The notes: generated from the sequence alone by a model not told the origin. Counted from the first letter of the stretch, positions 12,644 through 19,406 are shown. The stretch is 42,879 nucleotides of DNA from a virus (IMGVR_UViG_3300008954_000094:1-42879); one strand, 5' to 3'. Numbers and translations: made by a program.

Positions 12644-13014
12644 CAAAACGCTCCCATAAATTTTGCCCAATATTTGTCATCAGTGATAAGTTCTGCGGCA
12701 AGACCATAATGCTCGACGCTCTCAATAAAGTTTTCCGCGCCTGCTCTTGTAAGAAAGTTTTTAATTGAATATGACTTCTCGTCATACAACACCTTCACCA
12801 TCGTCTTATGTACTTCACCGGGATGTCGGATGCCTGTCCCATGCTTCATGTGCCACTGGTCAAGCAACTCATCGCTTAGGCGTGCGGGTGCGCCTTGCGG
12901 TCGATAATACGCCTTTGAAGCCTGTGCCCAGCGTTCTTCTTCTTGTTTGTAGAAATGCTCGGCAAGGTCTTTCTTTTCTTCTTTCGTGAGGTTGAACTCT
13001 TTCCTCTTTGTCAC
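12643..13014 (-). CDS. hypothetical protein (123 aa)
   Basis: MTKRKEFNLTKEEKKDLAEH...YYRPQGAPARLSDELL, followed by Y-S-I-K-N-F-L-T-R-A-G-A-E-N-F-I-E-S-V-E-H-Y-G-L. The C-terminal third resembles the strand-helix of a small alpha-beta domain that also occurs in the preceding 58-residue protein (V-A-R-V-A-M-Q-R-L-L-K-S-G), but the similarity is weak. Function unknown. Confidence 0.65.
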   Translation of the reverse strand: MTKRKEFNLTKEEKKDLAEHFYKQEEERWAQASKAYYRPQGAPARLSDELLDQWHMKHGTGIRHPGEVHKTMVKVLYDEKSYSIKNFLTRAGAENFIESVEHYGLAAELITDDKYWAKFMGAF

Positions 13015-13187
13015 CCCGACTCCTTCGTTGTAAGTGATGCATATCGCCCTGACTTCAACAGCCTTTGCATTGCCACACGCGCCACATTATAATCACTGTA
13101 CACTGAATATAGAATAGGCTTGCCCTTGTGGATGCCCAGCGTGCCTTCAATCCAGACTTCATAGTTTTTGACTTTTTTAATTTCCAT
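13011..13187 (-). CDS. small hypothetical protein (58 aa)
   Basis: MEIKKVKNYEVWIEGTLGIH...ILYSVYSDYNVARVAMQRLL, a compact strand-strand-strand-helix protein. The ATG at 13187 lies about 7 bases past the -10 box, which would make the message nearly leaderless; an ATG two codons earlier would fall in front of the expected transcript start. Confidence 0.65.
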   Translation of the reverse strand: MEIKKVKNYEVWIEGTLGIHKGKPILYSVYSDYNVARVAMQRLLKSGRYASLTTKESG

Positions 13188-13193
13188 AACCAT

Positions 13194-13222
13194 AATATAA
13201 CATAAAACGAAAGCCCCGTCAA
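13194..13222 (-). promoter_or_regulatory. sigma-70 promoter abutting the gene start
   Basis: TTGACG (13217-13222), 17-base spacer, TATATT (13194-13199). The start codon of the next gene is within 7 bases of the -10 box. Confidence 0.78.
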
Positions 13223-13251
13223 GGACTTTTTAAAAGAATATCTAAATTTAA

Positions 13252-13479
13252 TTAGTTTGCAAATGAACGAACGACCACCAGCGAATCTTTAATCCTGTGC
13301 GGCAGTCCCGTAATCATAAAATAGTGGCGGTGGAGGTGGGAGTCATCGAAGTCACCGAAACCCGGTTCCTCAACCAGCTTATAAACCAGCCCAGTAATGC
13401 CAGTCAGTTGCCCCATGGGGTTCATCACTTCTACAAGGTCACCAACTCTCGCGTGACTTCCGTGATTATTTCTTTCCAT
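13252..13479 (-). CDS. GDLV-family protein (75 aa)
   Basis: ATG at 13479 overlaps the stop region of the upstream gene. Reads MERNNHGSHARVGDLVEVMN, then I-T-G-L-V-Y-K-L-V-E-E and a histidine-rich turn (S-H-L-H-R-H-Y-F). The family strand follows an 11-residue hydrophilic lead. Dispersed member next to a second one upstream. Function unknown. Confidence 0.72.
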   Translation of the reverse strand: MERNNHGSHARVGDLVEVMNPMGQLTGITGLVYKLVEEPGFGDFDDSHLHRHYFMITGLPHRIKDSLVVVRSFAN

Positions 13480-13711
13480 GTATCTTACCCACAACAATAA
13501 AATTATCCAGAGCGAATGAGGAAGTTTTTGTCCACCGACCGCCATGCTCAACGGGCTTCAACCACTCAACACGAACGTATGCTATTCCTCGGTCGTTAAC
13601 GCGGTGGTTTGTGCATAGCCCAACTGCGCCACCGAAGACTTCGTAAACGGGCGCAGTTGGGTGATATAACTCACGTTTCGCGCAATCAAATCGCAAGAGA
13701 GAACCAATCAA
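13466..13711 (-). CDS. GDLV-like protein (81 aa)
   Basis: The TTG at 13711 overlaps the previous TGA and gives M-I-G-S-L-L-R-F-D-C, a diverged form of the family strand; a GTG four codons upstream is the alternative. Then G-A-V-G-L-C-T-N-H-R and A-Y-V-R-V-E-W-L-K-P fit the second and third strands. Function unknown. Confidence 0.65.
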   Translation of the reverse strand: MIGSLLRFDCAKRELYHPTAPVYEVFGGAVGLCTNHRVNDRGIAYVRVEWLKPVEHGGRWTKTSSFALDNFIVVGKIHGKK

Positions 13712-13998
13712 CGCTGCTCCCACAGTTTCCAGCCTGCACGGGACAGCGCGTCACCAGTTTGACCTTTCTGCTTTTTATGAGAAGCGAACACCTCTGTGCC
13801 GTCTGGCATCCTCAAGAGATACTGTGACCCTCGGATGTGTTCAACAACAAGGGCACCCTGAAAGCCATCTTGACTCAGCAGTTTACCACAGATTGCTCGA
13901 CGCTCCCTAGCGAACTGCGCTCGTTGCTCTGCTGTTAGCCGCTGCCGACCTTCAGCAGCCGAAATATGCCTGCGGTTTCTACGTTTTCTCTCAGCCAT
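13708..13998 (-). CDS. hypothetical basic protein (96 aa)
   Basis: N-terminus is arginine-rich (A-E-R-K-R-R-N-R-R-H) and helical (Q-R-L-T-A-E-Q-R-A-Q-F-A-R-E-R). The C-terminal half is strand-rich: G-A-L-V-V-E-H-I-R-G-S-Q-Y-L-L-R-M-P-D-G-T-E-V-F, perhaps another small barrel. AAGGAG fits the second of two adjacent ATGs. Could bind nucleic acid; not recognised. Confidence 0.65.
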   Translation of the reverse strand: MAERKRRNRRHISAAEGRQRLTAEQRAQFARERRAICGKLLSQDGFQGALVVEHIRGSQYLLRMPDGTEVFASHKKQKGQTGDALSRAGWKLWEQR

Positions 13999-14008
13999 CA
14001 TAAACTCC

Positions 14009-14518
14009 TTATGCCGCAGCAGCGACCAATTGAATGTCCCGCTCGGGATATCCGTAGTTGTAACGTGGTGGGTATTCTTCGCCCAGCCATTGAATCTTGA
14101 CGCTGCTACTGGAAGCCTCCATCACAAGCCCAGTCTTCCCAGCATAGCCTTGTCGAATCGCCCGCTTGTTTTCCTTGCCTCGGACAAGGGCACCAACAGC
14201 AAACTTTGGTGCTGGTGGCTTAAAGGCATGAATGAACTGGGTGCAATTGGAGCGGAAAGAACCGGCAAAGTAATCCGTCATCATGTCAGAGTGGTCATTC
14301 TCACGACGAATGTGCCAGTTATGAGCGTAGGCTTCGTCCTTCGGCCCATAGTTACCATCGGCATCTTCACCGTAGGCTTGCTGCGTCAGGAAAGACCCAA
14401 CGTAGTTTCCGTAAGTGAAGTAATACTTCGCATGATATTTGGTGTCGTTGTGACCTCCCCTTGTGACTTTGACGCCAAGGGCTTTCTCAATTTTTTTGAT
14501 TGCTTTTGAAACTTCCAT
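14009..14518 (-). CDS. two-domain protein with C-terminal GDLV-like barrel (169 aa)
   Basis: The N-terminal 100 residues (M-E-V-S-K-A-I-K-K-I-E-K-A-L-G-V, then Y-Y-F-T-Y-G-N-Y-V-G-S-F) are not recognised. From about residue 107, F-A-V-G-A-L-V-R-G-K-E-N-K-R...G-Y-A-G-K-T-G-L-V-M-E-A-S-S-S-S-V-K-I-Q-W matches the barrel pattern of the small family, here fused to another domain. First gene after a sigma-70 promoter; AAGGAG 7 bases upstream of the ATG. Confidence 0.7.
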   Translation of the reverse strand: MEVSKAIKKIEKALGVKVTRGGHNDTKYHAKYYFTYGNYVGSFLTQQAYGEDADGNYGPKDEAYAHNWHIRRENDHSDMMTDYFAGSFRSNCTQFIHAFKPPAPKFAVGALVRGKENKRAIRQGYAGKTGLVMEASSSSVKIQWLGEEYPPRYNYGYPERDIQLVAAAA

Positions 14519-14558
14519 TTTTTACTCCTTGTAGGTTTCTCTCTCACCCTACATATAC

Positions 14559-14587
14559 ATTATGCCATAGATTCTAACGAATGTCAA
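14559..14587 (-). promoter_or_regulatory. sigma-70 promoter
   Basis: TTGACA (14582-14587), 17-base spacer, CATAAT (14559-14564), 40 bases upstream of the gene ending at 14518. Confidence 0.78.
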
Positions 14588-14625
14588 GGCCAAAGCGGAC
14601 AAATTATGTCCGACTTCAAACTTTT

Positions 14626-14826
14626 TTAAAGCAGCATGGCTGCATCGTCAGCATCGCCCTGCATATACAGGACACGCCACAACACCGCTGGTTCCTCACC
14701 AACTGGGCTATATTCTTTCCTGAGAATCATATCGTCGGCACGGTTGTTCCGTTCCCACTGTCCGAACTCATTTGCGTTCATGGGTCGCGGGCATTCAAGC
14801 ACGACCTCAACCAATTCCAAGCCCAT
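14626..14826 (-). CDS. small hypothetical protein (66 aa)
   Basis: MGLELVEVVLECPRPMNANE, with W-R-V-L-Y-M-Q-G-D at the C-terminus. The start is fixed by AAGGAG seven bases before the second ATG; the first ATG would be only one base from it. Has its own promoter 50 bases upstream. Function unknown. Confidence 0.65.
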   Translation of the reverse strand: MGLELVEVVLECPRPMNANEFGQWERNNRADDMILRKEYSPVGEEPAVLWRVLYMQGDADDAAMLL

Positions 14827-14875
14827 GGGCATTCTCCTTGCTTCATGTGAAAGGCAAAGCCCCCCTCACATTGTT

Positions 14876-14904
14876 AATATACCATTATAGGGGGTGGTTG
14901 TCAA
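14876..14904 (-). promoter_or_regulatory. sigma-70 promoter
   Basis: TTGACA (14899-14904), 17-base spacer, TATATT (14876-14881). Confidence 0.8.
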
Positions 14905-14909
14905 GTAAA

Positions 14910-15215
14910 TTATGGATTTTTTTTAATATTTTCTTTTTTAATTAGCACGAACGGCAGATGAACCTGCGGATTTACTCTCGCCTGATTCCAAAGCAGCGTT
15001 GCTGGTGGCACCAGTGGCGGTAGTGCAGCGCCAACGTCCTCGCCTTCTGGAACCGGCTCCCTTAGACGAATCATGAGAAGTTCAGTCGATACGATACTCT
15101 CCTGCTGGTTTAGAACCAAGTCGGGTGGGGCTGTCTGTGTTGTGTGTGTCGGCTTGTCACTTGCTGCTGCCGTAGTAGTAATCATCAGGCATAGCAGTGC
15201 GGTTGTGGTTTTCAT
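14910..15215 (-). CDS. secreted periplasmic protein (101 aa)
   Basis: The first 19 residues (MKTTTALLCLMITTTAAAS) are a clear signal peptide with an A-A-A/A-x-S cleavage zone. The mature part is proline-rich (P-P-L-V-P-P-A-T-L) and lacks cysteines. The signal implies export in a Gram-negative host before lysis, for instance to alter the envelope. No family recognised. T-rich sequence follows the stop. Confidence 0.65.
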   Translation of the reverse strand: MKTTTALLCLMITTTAAASDKPTHTTQTAPPDLVLNQQESIVSTELLMIRLREPVPEGEDVGAALPPLVPPATLLWNQARVNPQVHLPFVLIKKENIKKNP

Positions 15216-15217
15216 GG

Positions 15218-15541
15218 CTATTGTTTTTCACTCCTAATTGCTTTATTAACAATTTCAATCTCAGAATCGTACATCCAAATCGGCTTCGACGAAAACGTGT
15301 GGTCATCTGCCGAGTGCCACAGAACAAGATAAACGGGCGTCTTTAATAACTGCTTTTCTTCTTCTGATAGGCTTTCTGGTTCAAAGTGTTCCTCGACTGA
15401 AGTCATGTAATCATTGAAATTCTCTAGGATAGCAACCGCTAACTCGTATGTATCATCTCTTTTATCAAGTACAATACCAATACCGACAAGCATATGCTCA
15501 TCATCTTTAAGACGTATGAGGTCACCAATTCCTATTGACAT
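15218..15541 (-). CDS. GDLV-family protein (107 aa)
   Basis: MSIGIGDLIRLKDDEHMLVG, then I-G-I-V-L-D-K-R-D-D, V-Y-L-V-L-W-H-S-A-D and E-I-E-I-V-N-K. An acidic insert (E-E-H-F-E-P-E-S-L-S-E-E-E) splits the barrel strands. GAAGAAGGAG precedes the start. An ACTATTTA-type element lies 30 bases upstream. Function unknown. Confidence 0.72.
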   Translation of the reverse strand: MSIGIGDLIRLKDDEHMLVGIGIVLDKRDDTYELAVAILENFNDYMTSVEEHFEPESLSEEEKQLLKTPVYLVLWHSADDHTFSSKPIWMYDSEIEIVNKAIRSEKQ

Positions 15542-15567
15542 ACATAGTACGCTCCTTCTTCTTCTAA

Positions 15568-15580
15568 CTTATAAATAGGA
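15568..15580 (-). promoter_or_regulatory. putative late-promoter element
   Basis: Minus strand reads CCTATTTATAAG, about 30 bases before the gene start at 15541. One of six intergenic copies of (A/C)CTATTTA followed by an A/T-rich triplet. Confidence 0.35.
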
Positions 15581-15628
15581 AGAATGAAACGATAATGTCC
15601 TCAAAAAACGATAACTGGTTATAAATGT

Positions 15629-16186
15629 TTAACTTTCATCAGGCTGAGGTGGAGTCCACATGGACTGGACTTCCTCGTCAGGACTGCGTGGAAACGTAGC
15701 AATCTCGACGCCACCGAACCCGCCATCTTTTAACTTCCGCACATTTGGAAGCGAATCGCCAGCAAATATCATTCTCTTTACAAACTGAAATGGGATGTTT
15801 GTACCCAACTTATCAACCATATCATGCACACCATGCCCAGACGTATAAGCAGAATCGGTCATACCGATACGGACACCAGTTTCACCGTTGGGGTTTAAGG
15901 TGTACTGACCCGAGCCTGCAAGCCCCTCGCCATCCAACTCCAAAACTACATCGCCATGCCTTTGTGCATCGTTCATGTCTAACGAGCAGGGCACGCCAGT
16001 GCTATCTTCTTCAAAGTCCACCTCGCTGGGAAGGTTTGTAATGCCGTTGTCCCTGAGACTATCAAGCTGGTCAGAACTAACCGCATGATACATCTGCTGT
16101 GGTGTATCTTGCATCGTAGCTGCTGATTGTGAATCTTGTTCTTTTAGGAAAGTCCTAAAGCTTTCCATAATCAATTTCATACCCAT
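15629..16186 (-). CDS. head-targeted ADP-ribosyltransferase-like protein (185 aa)
   Basis: Starts MGMKLIMESFRTFLKEQ, the shared head-targeting peptide with a predicted prohead-protease site after F-L-K-E. The next block, Q-M-Y-H-A-V-S-S-D-Q-L-D-S-L-R-D-N-G-I, fits the Y-H-x-[ST]-x4-L-x-x-[IL]-x-x-x-G-[IL] opening of ADP-ribosyltransferase and RNA 2'-phosphotransferase-like folds. Later V-V-L-E-L-D-G-E-G-L and a C-terminal V-R-K-L-K-D-G-G-F-G-G-V-E-I agree with that fold; catalytic residues cannot be fixed. T4 Alt, a packaged ADP-ribosyltransferase, is the known parallel. Start could be three codons upstream or two downstream. Confidence 0.55.
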   Translation of the reverse strand: MGMKLIMESFRTFLKEQDSQSAATMQDTPQQMYHAVSSDQLDSLRDNGITNLPSEVDFEEDSTGVPCSLDMNDAQRHGDVVLELDGEGLAGSGQYTLNPNGETGVRIGMTDSAYTSGHGVHDMVDKLGTNIPFQFVKRMIFAGDSLPNVRKLKDGGFGGVEIATFPRSPDEEVQSMWTPPQPDES

Positions 16187-16217
16187 GTCTTGTTCCAACT
16201 CCTTGTGAACGTGCTAA

Positions 16218-16228
16218 TAATAAATAGT
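16218..16228 (-). promoter_or_regulatory. putative late-promoter element
   Basis: Minus strand reads ACTATTTATTA, about 35 bases upstream of the head-targeted gene at 16186. Confidence 0.35.
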
Positions 16229-16245
16229 ACCAACAATCGTAAATG

Positions 16246-16482
16246 CTATATCATTGTTTTAGGATGGAATGTCGCCTTGCAGCGGACAGACTGCCCTCGA
16301 TATTCCATATCCAAACTACCCGTGAACACCTTGTGCATGTGCCCCTTGTCTTCTTTATATTTTGCGAGTGCGACCACCTGACGATTCAAGTAATCCAGCC
16401 TTTTCTGATAAGTGTGTATCATGAGATACTGCAAGCCGATGACCAGCGTTAACATAATCCCGACGAATACATCGAAAAACAC
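16246..16482 (-). CDS. small membrane protein (78 aa)
   Basis: GTG start overlapping the previous stop (TAGTG). An N-terminal span (F-V-G-I-M-L-T-L-V-I-G-L-Q-Y-L-M-I) is followed by a helical stretch (Y-Q-K-R-L-D-Y-L-N-R-Q-V-V-A-L-A-K-Y-K) and a soluble strand-rich end. The layout resembles inner-membrane spanins or holin-associated proteins. It lies after another small membrane protein; together they may form a lysis or envelope pair (inference). Confidence 0.6.
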   Translation of the reverse strand: MFFDVFVGIMLTLVIGLQYLMIHTYQKRLDYLNRQVVALAKYKEDKGHMHKVFTGSLDMEYRGQSVRCKATFHPKTMI

Positions 16483-16643
16483 TATTCCCTCTCTTTCGTG
16501 GTATAAATCCCGATGAGGCAGCACCCGGCAGAGCCGAGAGCCAGCAGTGATAAGTCAGCCGATGGCAGGCTGAATCCTATGATGAACACAACCGCATTAA
16601 CACCGACCGCCATCCACAACATTGAGCGCAGAAACTTATTCAT
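16482..16643 (-). CDS. small membrane protein, two spans (53 aa)
   Basis: Read directly: MNKFLRSMLWMAVGVNAVVF, a hydrophobic run to F-S-L-P-S-A-D and a second span L-S-L-L-A-L-G-S-A-G-C-C-L-I-G-I-Y, ending in charged T-T-K-E-R-E. Two short helices with a basic start and charged end are typical of small holins. Coupled by TAGTG to the next gene. Holin function is possible but unproved. Confidence 0.55.
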   Translation of the reverse strand: MNKFLRSMLWMAVGVNAVVFIIGFSLPSADLSLLALGSAGCCLIGIYTTKERE

Positions 16644-16650
16644 AAATTAA

Positions 16651-16848
16651 TTAGTCACTCATTCCACAAAGCCGCTTGGCTTCATCTGAAATTGTCACCA
16701 CGTCCTCTTTCTGCCTCTGCTGCTTCTTCTCTTTCTTATCCCGCTGCTGGTGGTGCTGATTTGCTTCGGGGTTTGATTGGCTCGTCTTCGTAAGGGGCTT
16801 TATTTTCCTGCCCACCGTCGCCAAGTATCTCGTCTTTATTTCGTTCAT
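16651..16848 (-). CDS. small charged protein overlapping the HD gene (65 aa)
   Basis: MNEIKTRYLATVGRKIKPLT, a Gln/Lys-rich low-complexity middle and the tail D-V-V-T-I-S-D-E-A-K-R-L. That tail resembles the D-x-V-x-[IL]-S-x-E-A-x-x-L end seen in FlgM-like and some phage proteins. The frame overlaps the 3' end of the HD-domain gene by 113 bases. Either the genes truly overlap or a frameshift once joined them, this being the original C-terminus of the HD protein. Confidence 0.45.
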   Translation of the reverse strand: MNEIKTRYLATVGRKIKPLTKTSQSNPEANQHHQQRDKKEKKQQRQKEDVVTISDEAKRLCGMSD

Positions 16849-17410
16849 GGTCTGTCACCCTTTCTGATTCTTTCTGCCAGTCTCGCTCGCTAATTTCACT
16901 CTCGACGCCCAACAAAGAAGTCAGTGCTTCCCAGTGAGCGTCATTGATTCCACTTGGCTTGCCACCGAGGGCAACAAGCGCATTGTGGTATTTATTATAT
17001 TGTTTGGAGTCAGGACGCAAATCCTGTGAATTGTGATACATGTCCAGCAGCTTCACGGCTACCGCCTCAGAAGACAGCGACATCACATAGTCAGTATACT
17101 CCACTCCCTTATCATGCGTCAACTCTTTTACGATAGGAAGTGCTTCGGGGCACACACTTTTTATTAATTCTGCCATCTCTGCTGGGTCATGGTAATCTTC
17201 TAATGTATCATGAAGGAGTGCTGCATCGGATATTGCGTCAGAGTATCCGAATTCTTTTGCGTATTCAGATGCGGCTTTGGGGTGAGTTATATATGGTTCA
17301 CCGCCCCTTCGGGTCTGCCCTTGGTGTGCGAAAGTTGCAAGCTGCTCCACTTCATCCTCGTCACATTCTTCGTCAATATACTTGCGCCATCGCTCCATCA
17401 ACAGCTTCAT
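16736..17410 (-). CDS. head-targeted (p)ppGpp hydrolase-like HD protein (224 aa)
   Basis: Begins MKLLMERWRKYIDEECDEDE, the head-targeting peptide. From residue 23 follows a SpoT/Mesh1-type HD domain: F-A-H-Q-G-Q-T-R-R-G-G-E-P-Y-I-T-H-P (R35, H43), A-A-L-L-H-D-T-L-E-D (H67, D68, E71, D72) and V-K-L-L-D-M-Y-H-N (D123, N127). All metal and catalytic positions expected for the hydrolase are present; no synthetase domain exists. The natural substrate would be (p)ppGpp, the starvation signal. The last 60 residues are charged and look disordered. If packaged, it would remove the host alarmone at the moment of infection. ATG overlaps the previous stop (TGATG). Confidence 0.82.
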   Translation of the reverse strand: MKLLMERWRKYIDEECDEDEVEQLATFAHQGQTRRGGEPYITHPKAASEYAKEFGYSDAISDAALLHDTLEDYHDPAEMAELIKSVCPEALPIVKELTHDKGVEYTDYVMSLSSEAVAVKLLDMYHNSQDLRPDSKQYNKYHNALVALGGKPSGINDAHWEALTSLLGVESEISERDWQKESERVTDHERNKDEILGDGGQENKAPYEDEPIKPRSKSAPPAAG

Positions 17411-17598
17411 CACATTTGCTCCGCTGTATCTTCTTCGCCTGCTTCCGGCAAATCATCAAGTTCTTCTTCATCCAATGCCGGTAAATCATAAGTGCGTGGC
17501 ACCAGCGGGTCCACCTCTACTTTTTTTTTACAGCCGACTGTCATCCATGCGACAGCAGCCAAAAGCACTACACTAAATAAATAATCTCTTTTTCTCAT
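17410..17598 (-). CDS. small acidic lipoprotein (62 aa)
   Basis: MRKRDYLFSVVLLAAVAWMT, then V-G-C-K-K-K: a basic start, a hydrophobic core and Cys23 in a lipobox-like V-G-C. The mature 40 residues are acidic (D-E-E-E-L-D-D-L-P-E-A-G-E-E-D). It could be an outer spanin, often a short lipoprotein, but it lacks the usual proline content and has no clear partner next to it. Confidence 0.6.
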   Translation of the reverse strand: MRKRDYLFSVVLLAAVAWMTVGCKKKVEVDPLVPRTYDLPALDEEELDDLPEAGEEDTAEQM

Positions 17599-18347
17599 AC
17601 CTCAATCAACCTCCCTGCGGCTTTCAAAGCCTTCATAACATCTGCGCTGGGCTTGTAATACATCTTGGATAATGGCGTGTCTGCCCACTTCTCTTTGCCG
17701 ACCTGAATCGCCTTGCTTTGGTCACAGTCATCCTCGGGCTTGTCTGGTGTCAAATGTGGGAATTGCTTTCTCTTTTTCGGCAAGCCATCCTTCGCCCACA
17801 TTTGAGTATGGTCAATGTCCATCTGCTTTGTATCCACATCACCACGCTTCTCGTACTTTGCCCAGACCGCTTGTGCCTCGTCGGAAACAATTGCACGGTC
17901 AGCAGTCAAGCCACCGCCACGTTGCGATGCCCACTCAAGCGCGACCTCGTATAACAGCGGACCCCAGCCATCCGCAGCATTTGTAGCCATGATGATATGC
18001 CCATCGTAACACTCGCCGTCGCCCTGTGGCTCCGATTTATAAATTTCAACCTGACCGTAAATCTCATACTTCTCTGGGTTTATGTAATAATCGTCCTCAT
18101 CTTGACCTTGGGCATCCAACTTGGCTGGTGTCATGTCACCGGGGAACGCCATATCCATAAACTGTGGATGCTCTGCTTCTGGGTCAGTAATAAAAACATA
18201 TCTGAAAGCCTTGCCGAAGCCGTCGCTTGTAATCGCAACACCAATTTCAGGAAACCGAAGAAGTGCATCCAACTGCTTTTTGATGCGCGGGTCGATGCCC
18301 TCGTTGATAGCAACATACCTTCGCCAATGTTCCATCAGTTGTTTCAT
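17595..18347 (-). CDS. head-targeted acyltransferase-like protein (250 aa)
   Basis: ATG at 18347 overlaps the previous TGA and gives MKQLMEHWRRYVAINEGIDP, the head-targeting peptide with a predicted cut after I-N-E. Around residues 130-170 it has G-W-G-P-L-L-Y-E-V-A-L-E-W-A-S and G-G-L-T-A-D-R...A-Q-A-V-W-A-K-Y, a pattern I associate with GNAT-like phage proteins. The acetyl-CoA loop is not certain. C-terminus is basic. Possible role: modifying a host target after injection (inference). Confidence 0.6.
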   Translation of the reverse strand: MKQLMEHWRRYVAINEGIDPRIKKQLDALLRFPEIGVAITSDGFGKAFRYVFITDPEAEHPQFMDMAFPGDMTPAKLDAQGQDEDDYYINPEKYEIYGQVEIYKSEPQGDGECYDGHIIMATNAADGWGPLLYEVALEWASQRGGGLTADRAIVSDEAQAVWAKYEKRGDVDTKQMDIDHTQMWAKDGLPKKRKQFPHLTPDKPEDDCDQSKAIQVGKEKWADTPLSKMYYKPSADVMKALKAAGRLIEV

Positions 18348-19141
18348 CGTGATTGGTCCTGAATCTGTGTATAAAGTTTTTTCCAAAACTTCTGAAGCTC
18401 TTTCGGCTGGTCACTTAGCGCGTCAACATAGTCAGCTACCACGCCTCCAACGTCTGGGTTCTTTCGACTAATTATATCAAGAGCTTCTTCAGCGGAATAT
18501 TTATCTAATAATTCTTCAGCGGCTTCGTGGGCAAACGCATCGACCTCGATGTGTCGGCTCAAGTACCCACCGCGTGTTCCGCTCTTATCCATCTGTTTTG
18601 GGTCATCTAACAATTCTTCCCACGCATCTTCATCAGAGATACCCTTGCTTGCCGACTGCTTCTTCAACTGGTTATAGTGTACCAATTCATGATTGAGCGT
18701 CAGAGAGATTTTCTTTACCAACTCGTCTGAGTTTAAATCTTCCATGTTAAAATCTTCTGAGATGGGGCGCAACTCAATCCAAATAACATGCAGCCCGTCT
18801 TGCGGTCCACGATACTGTCCCTGCATCATCCAGTTGTTGGGGTATCCTCCAAACTGGTCTTCGGGCGCAAGTTCGTAGCCTTCTTCGGCGGTCACTGTAA
18901 TGACAAAGTTTAAATCTGTGCCGAGTTCCTCAGCCTTGGCATTAAGTGCAGACATAAGGGCTTCACTGGCAGGGGAACCCAAGTTGGTTGTACCACCAAC
19001 TTCGTCTACATCGTCTTCAGTATGCGGCTGAGTCCAAAAGTTTGAGTCAGCGATAGCCTGCCTAAAACCTGTCTTTTGGTCTTCAGGTACAGCCGTAGCT
19101 TCAACTATATACTTCCTCCAACTTTCCATTATCAGCCGCAT
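18344..19141 (-). CDS. head-targeted zinc metalloprotease-like protein (265 aa)
   Basis: MRLIMESWRKYIVEATAVPE is the head-targeting peptide with the predicted cut after I-V-E. At residues 145-160, I-S-L-T-L-N-H-E-L-V-H-Y-N-Q gives the H-E-x-x-H zinc site (H151, E152, H155). H-I-E-V-D-A-F-A-H-E-A-A-E-E-L (E199 as third ligand) follows at suitable distance. This matches a gluzincin-like arrangement. AAGGAG before the ATG. A packaged protease might act on host or internal head proteins; the target is unknown. C-terminal helix is charged. Confidence 0.68.
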   Translation of the reverse strand: MRLIMESWRKYIVEATAVPEDQKTGFRQAIADSNFWTQPHTEDDVDEVGGTTNLGSPASEALMSALNAKAEELGTDLNFVITVTAEEGYELAPEDQFGGYPNNWMMQGQYRGPQDGLHVIWIELRPISEDFNMEDLNSDELVKKISLTLNHELVHYNQLKKQSASKGISDEDAWEELLDDPKQMDKSGTRGGYLSRHIEVDAFAHEAAEELLDKYSAEEALDIISRKNPDVGGVVADYVDALSDQPKELQKFWKKLYTQIQDQSR

Positions 19142-19155
19142 ACTTCAGTATCTCC

Positions 19156-19296
19156 TTACAGCAGGCAGCTTCCAATAGCCAAGCCAGCAGCGAATGCGCT
19201 GCCAATCAACAAGTAATCTGTTCGGGCACCCTGCCCCTTCGCTAGTTTTAGCAACAGCGTTGCTGTATCCTTAATGTCTTTACATAAATCTTTCAT
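19156..19296 (-). CDS. small membrane protein (46 aa), copy of the one at 19827
   Basis: Read directly: MKDLCKDIKDTATLLLKLAK, then D-Y-L-L-I-G-S-A-F-A-A-G-L-A-I-G-S-C-L-L. The C-terminal span matches the 53-residue protein at 19827-19988 (D-Y-M-V-V-G-A-C-F-A-A-G-V-A-L-G-S-C-L) nearly position by position, while the N-terminal part differs. GGAGGT precedes the ATG. A product of the local duplication. Confidence 0.65.
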   Translation of the reverse strand: MKDLCKDIKDTATLLLKLAKGQGARTDYLLIGSAFAAGLAIGSCLL

Positions 19297-19298
19297 GG

Positions 19299-19379
19299 TT
19301 ATTTACCTCCTTCGTCCCTTTCCATGTCAAGGGTTTTCTTAGACTTTTTCTCATCTGGCAAGTGGTTCGCTGATTCCAT
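19299..19379 (-). pseudogene. duplicated 3' remnant of the gene at 19981-20433 (26 codons)
   Basis: Encodes M-E-S-A-N followed by HLPDEKKSKKTLDMERD, nearly the exact C-terminal tail of the protein at 19981. The DNA is 41/43 identical over 19316-19358 versus 20007-20049. The rest of the gene is missing and no Shine-Dalgarno is visible before the ATG, so it is probably a fragment left by duplication. It might still be translated, as GGAGGT for the next gene lies in its last codons. Confidence 0.6.
19316..19358. repeat. direct repeat, copy 1 (43 bp)
   Basis: Matches 20007-20049 with two mismatches, in the same orientation. Marks a tandem duplication of a gene tail plus a small membrane-protein gene. 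Confidence 0.9.
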
Positions 19380-19382
19380 TAT

Positions 19383-19392
19383 ATTAAATAGT
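19383..19392 (-). promoter_or_regulatory. putative late-promoter element
   Basis: Minus strand reads AACTATTTAATATAATGG, the shared ACTATTTA element followed by a TATAAT-like run, just upstream of the remnant and small membrane protein. Confidence 0.35.
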
Positions 19393-19406
19393 TTGGGAAG
19401 ATTCTT

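Noticed and set aside
19318-19345. TTGACA on the minus strand within the direct repeat
   Set aside because: It encodes the L-D-M of the duplicated tail, and no -10 box lies 16-18 bases downstream.
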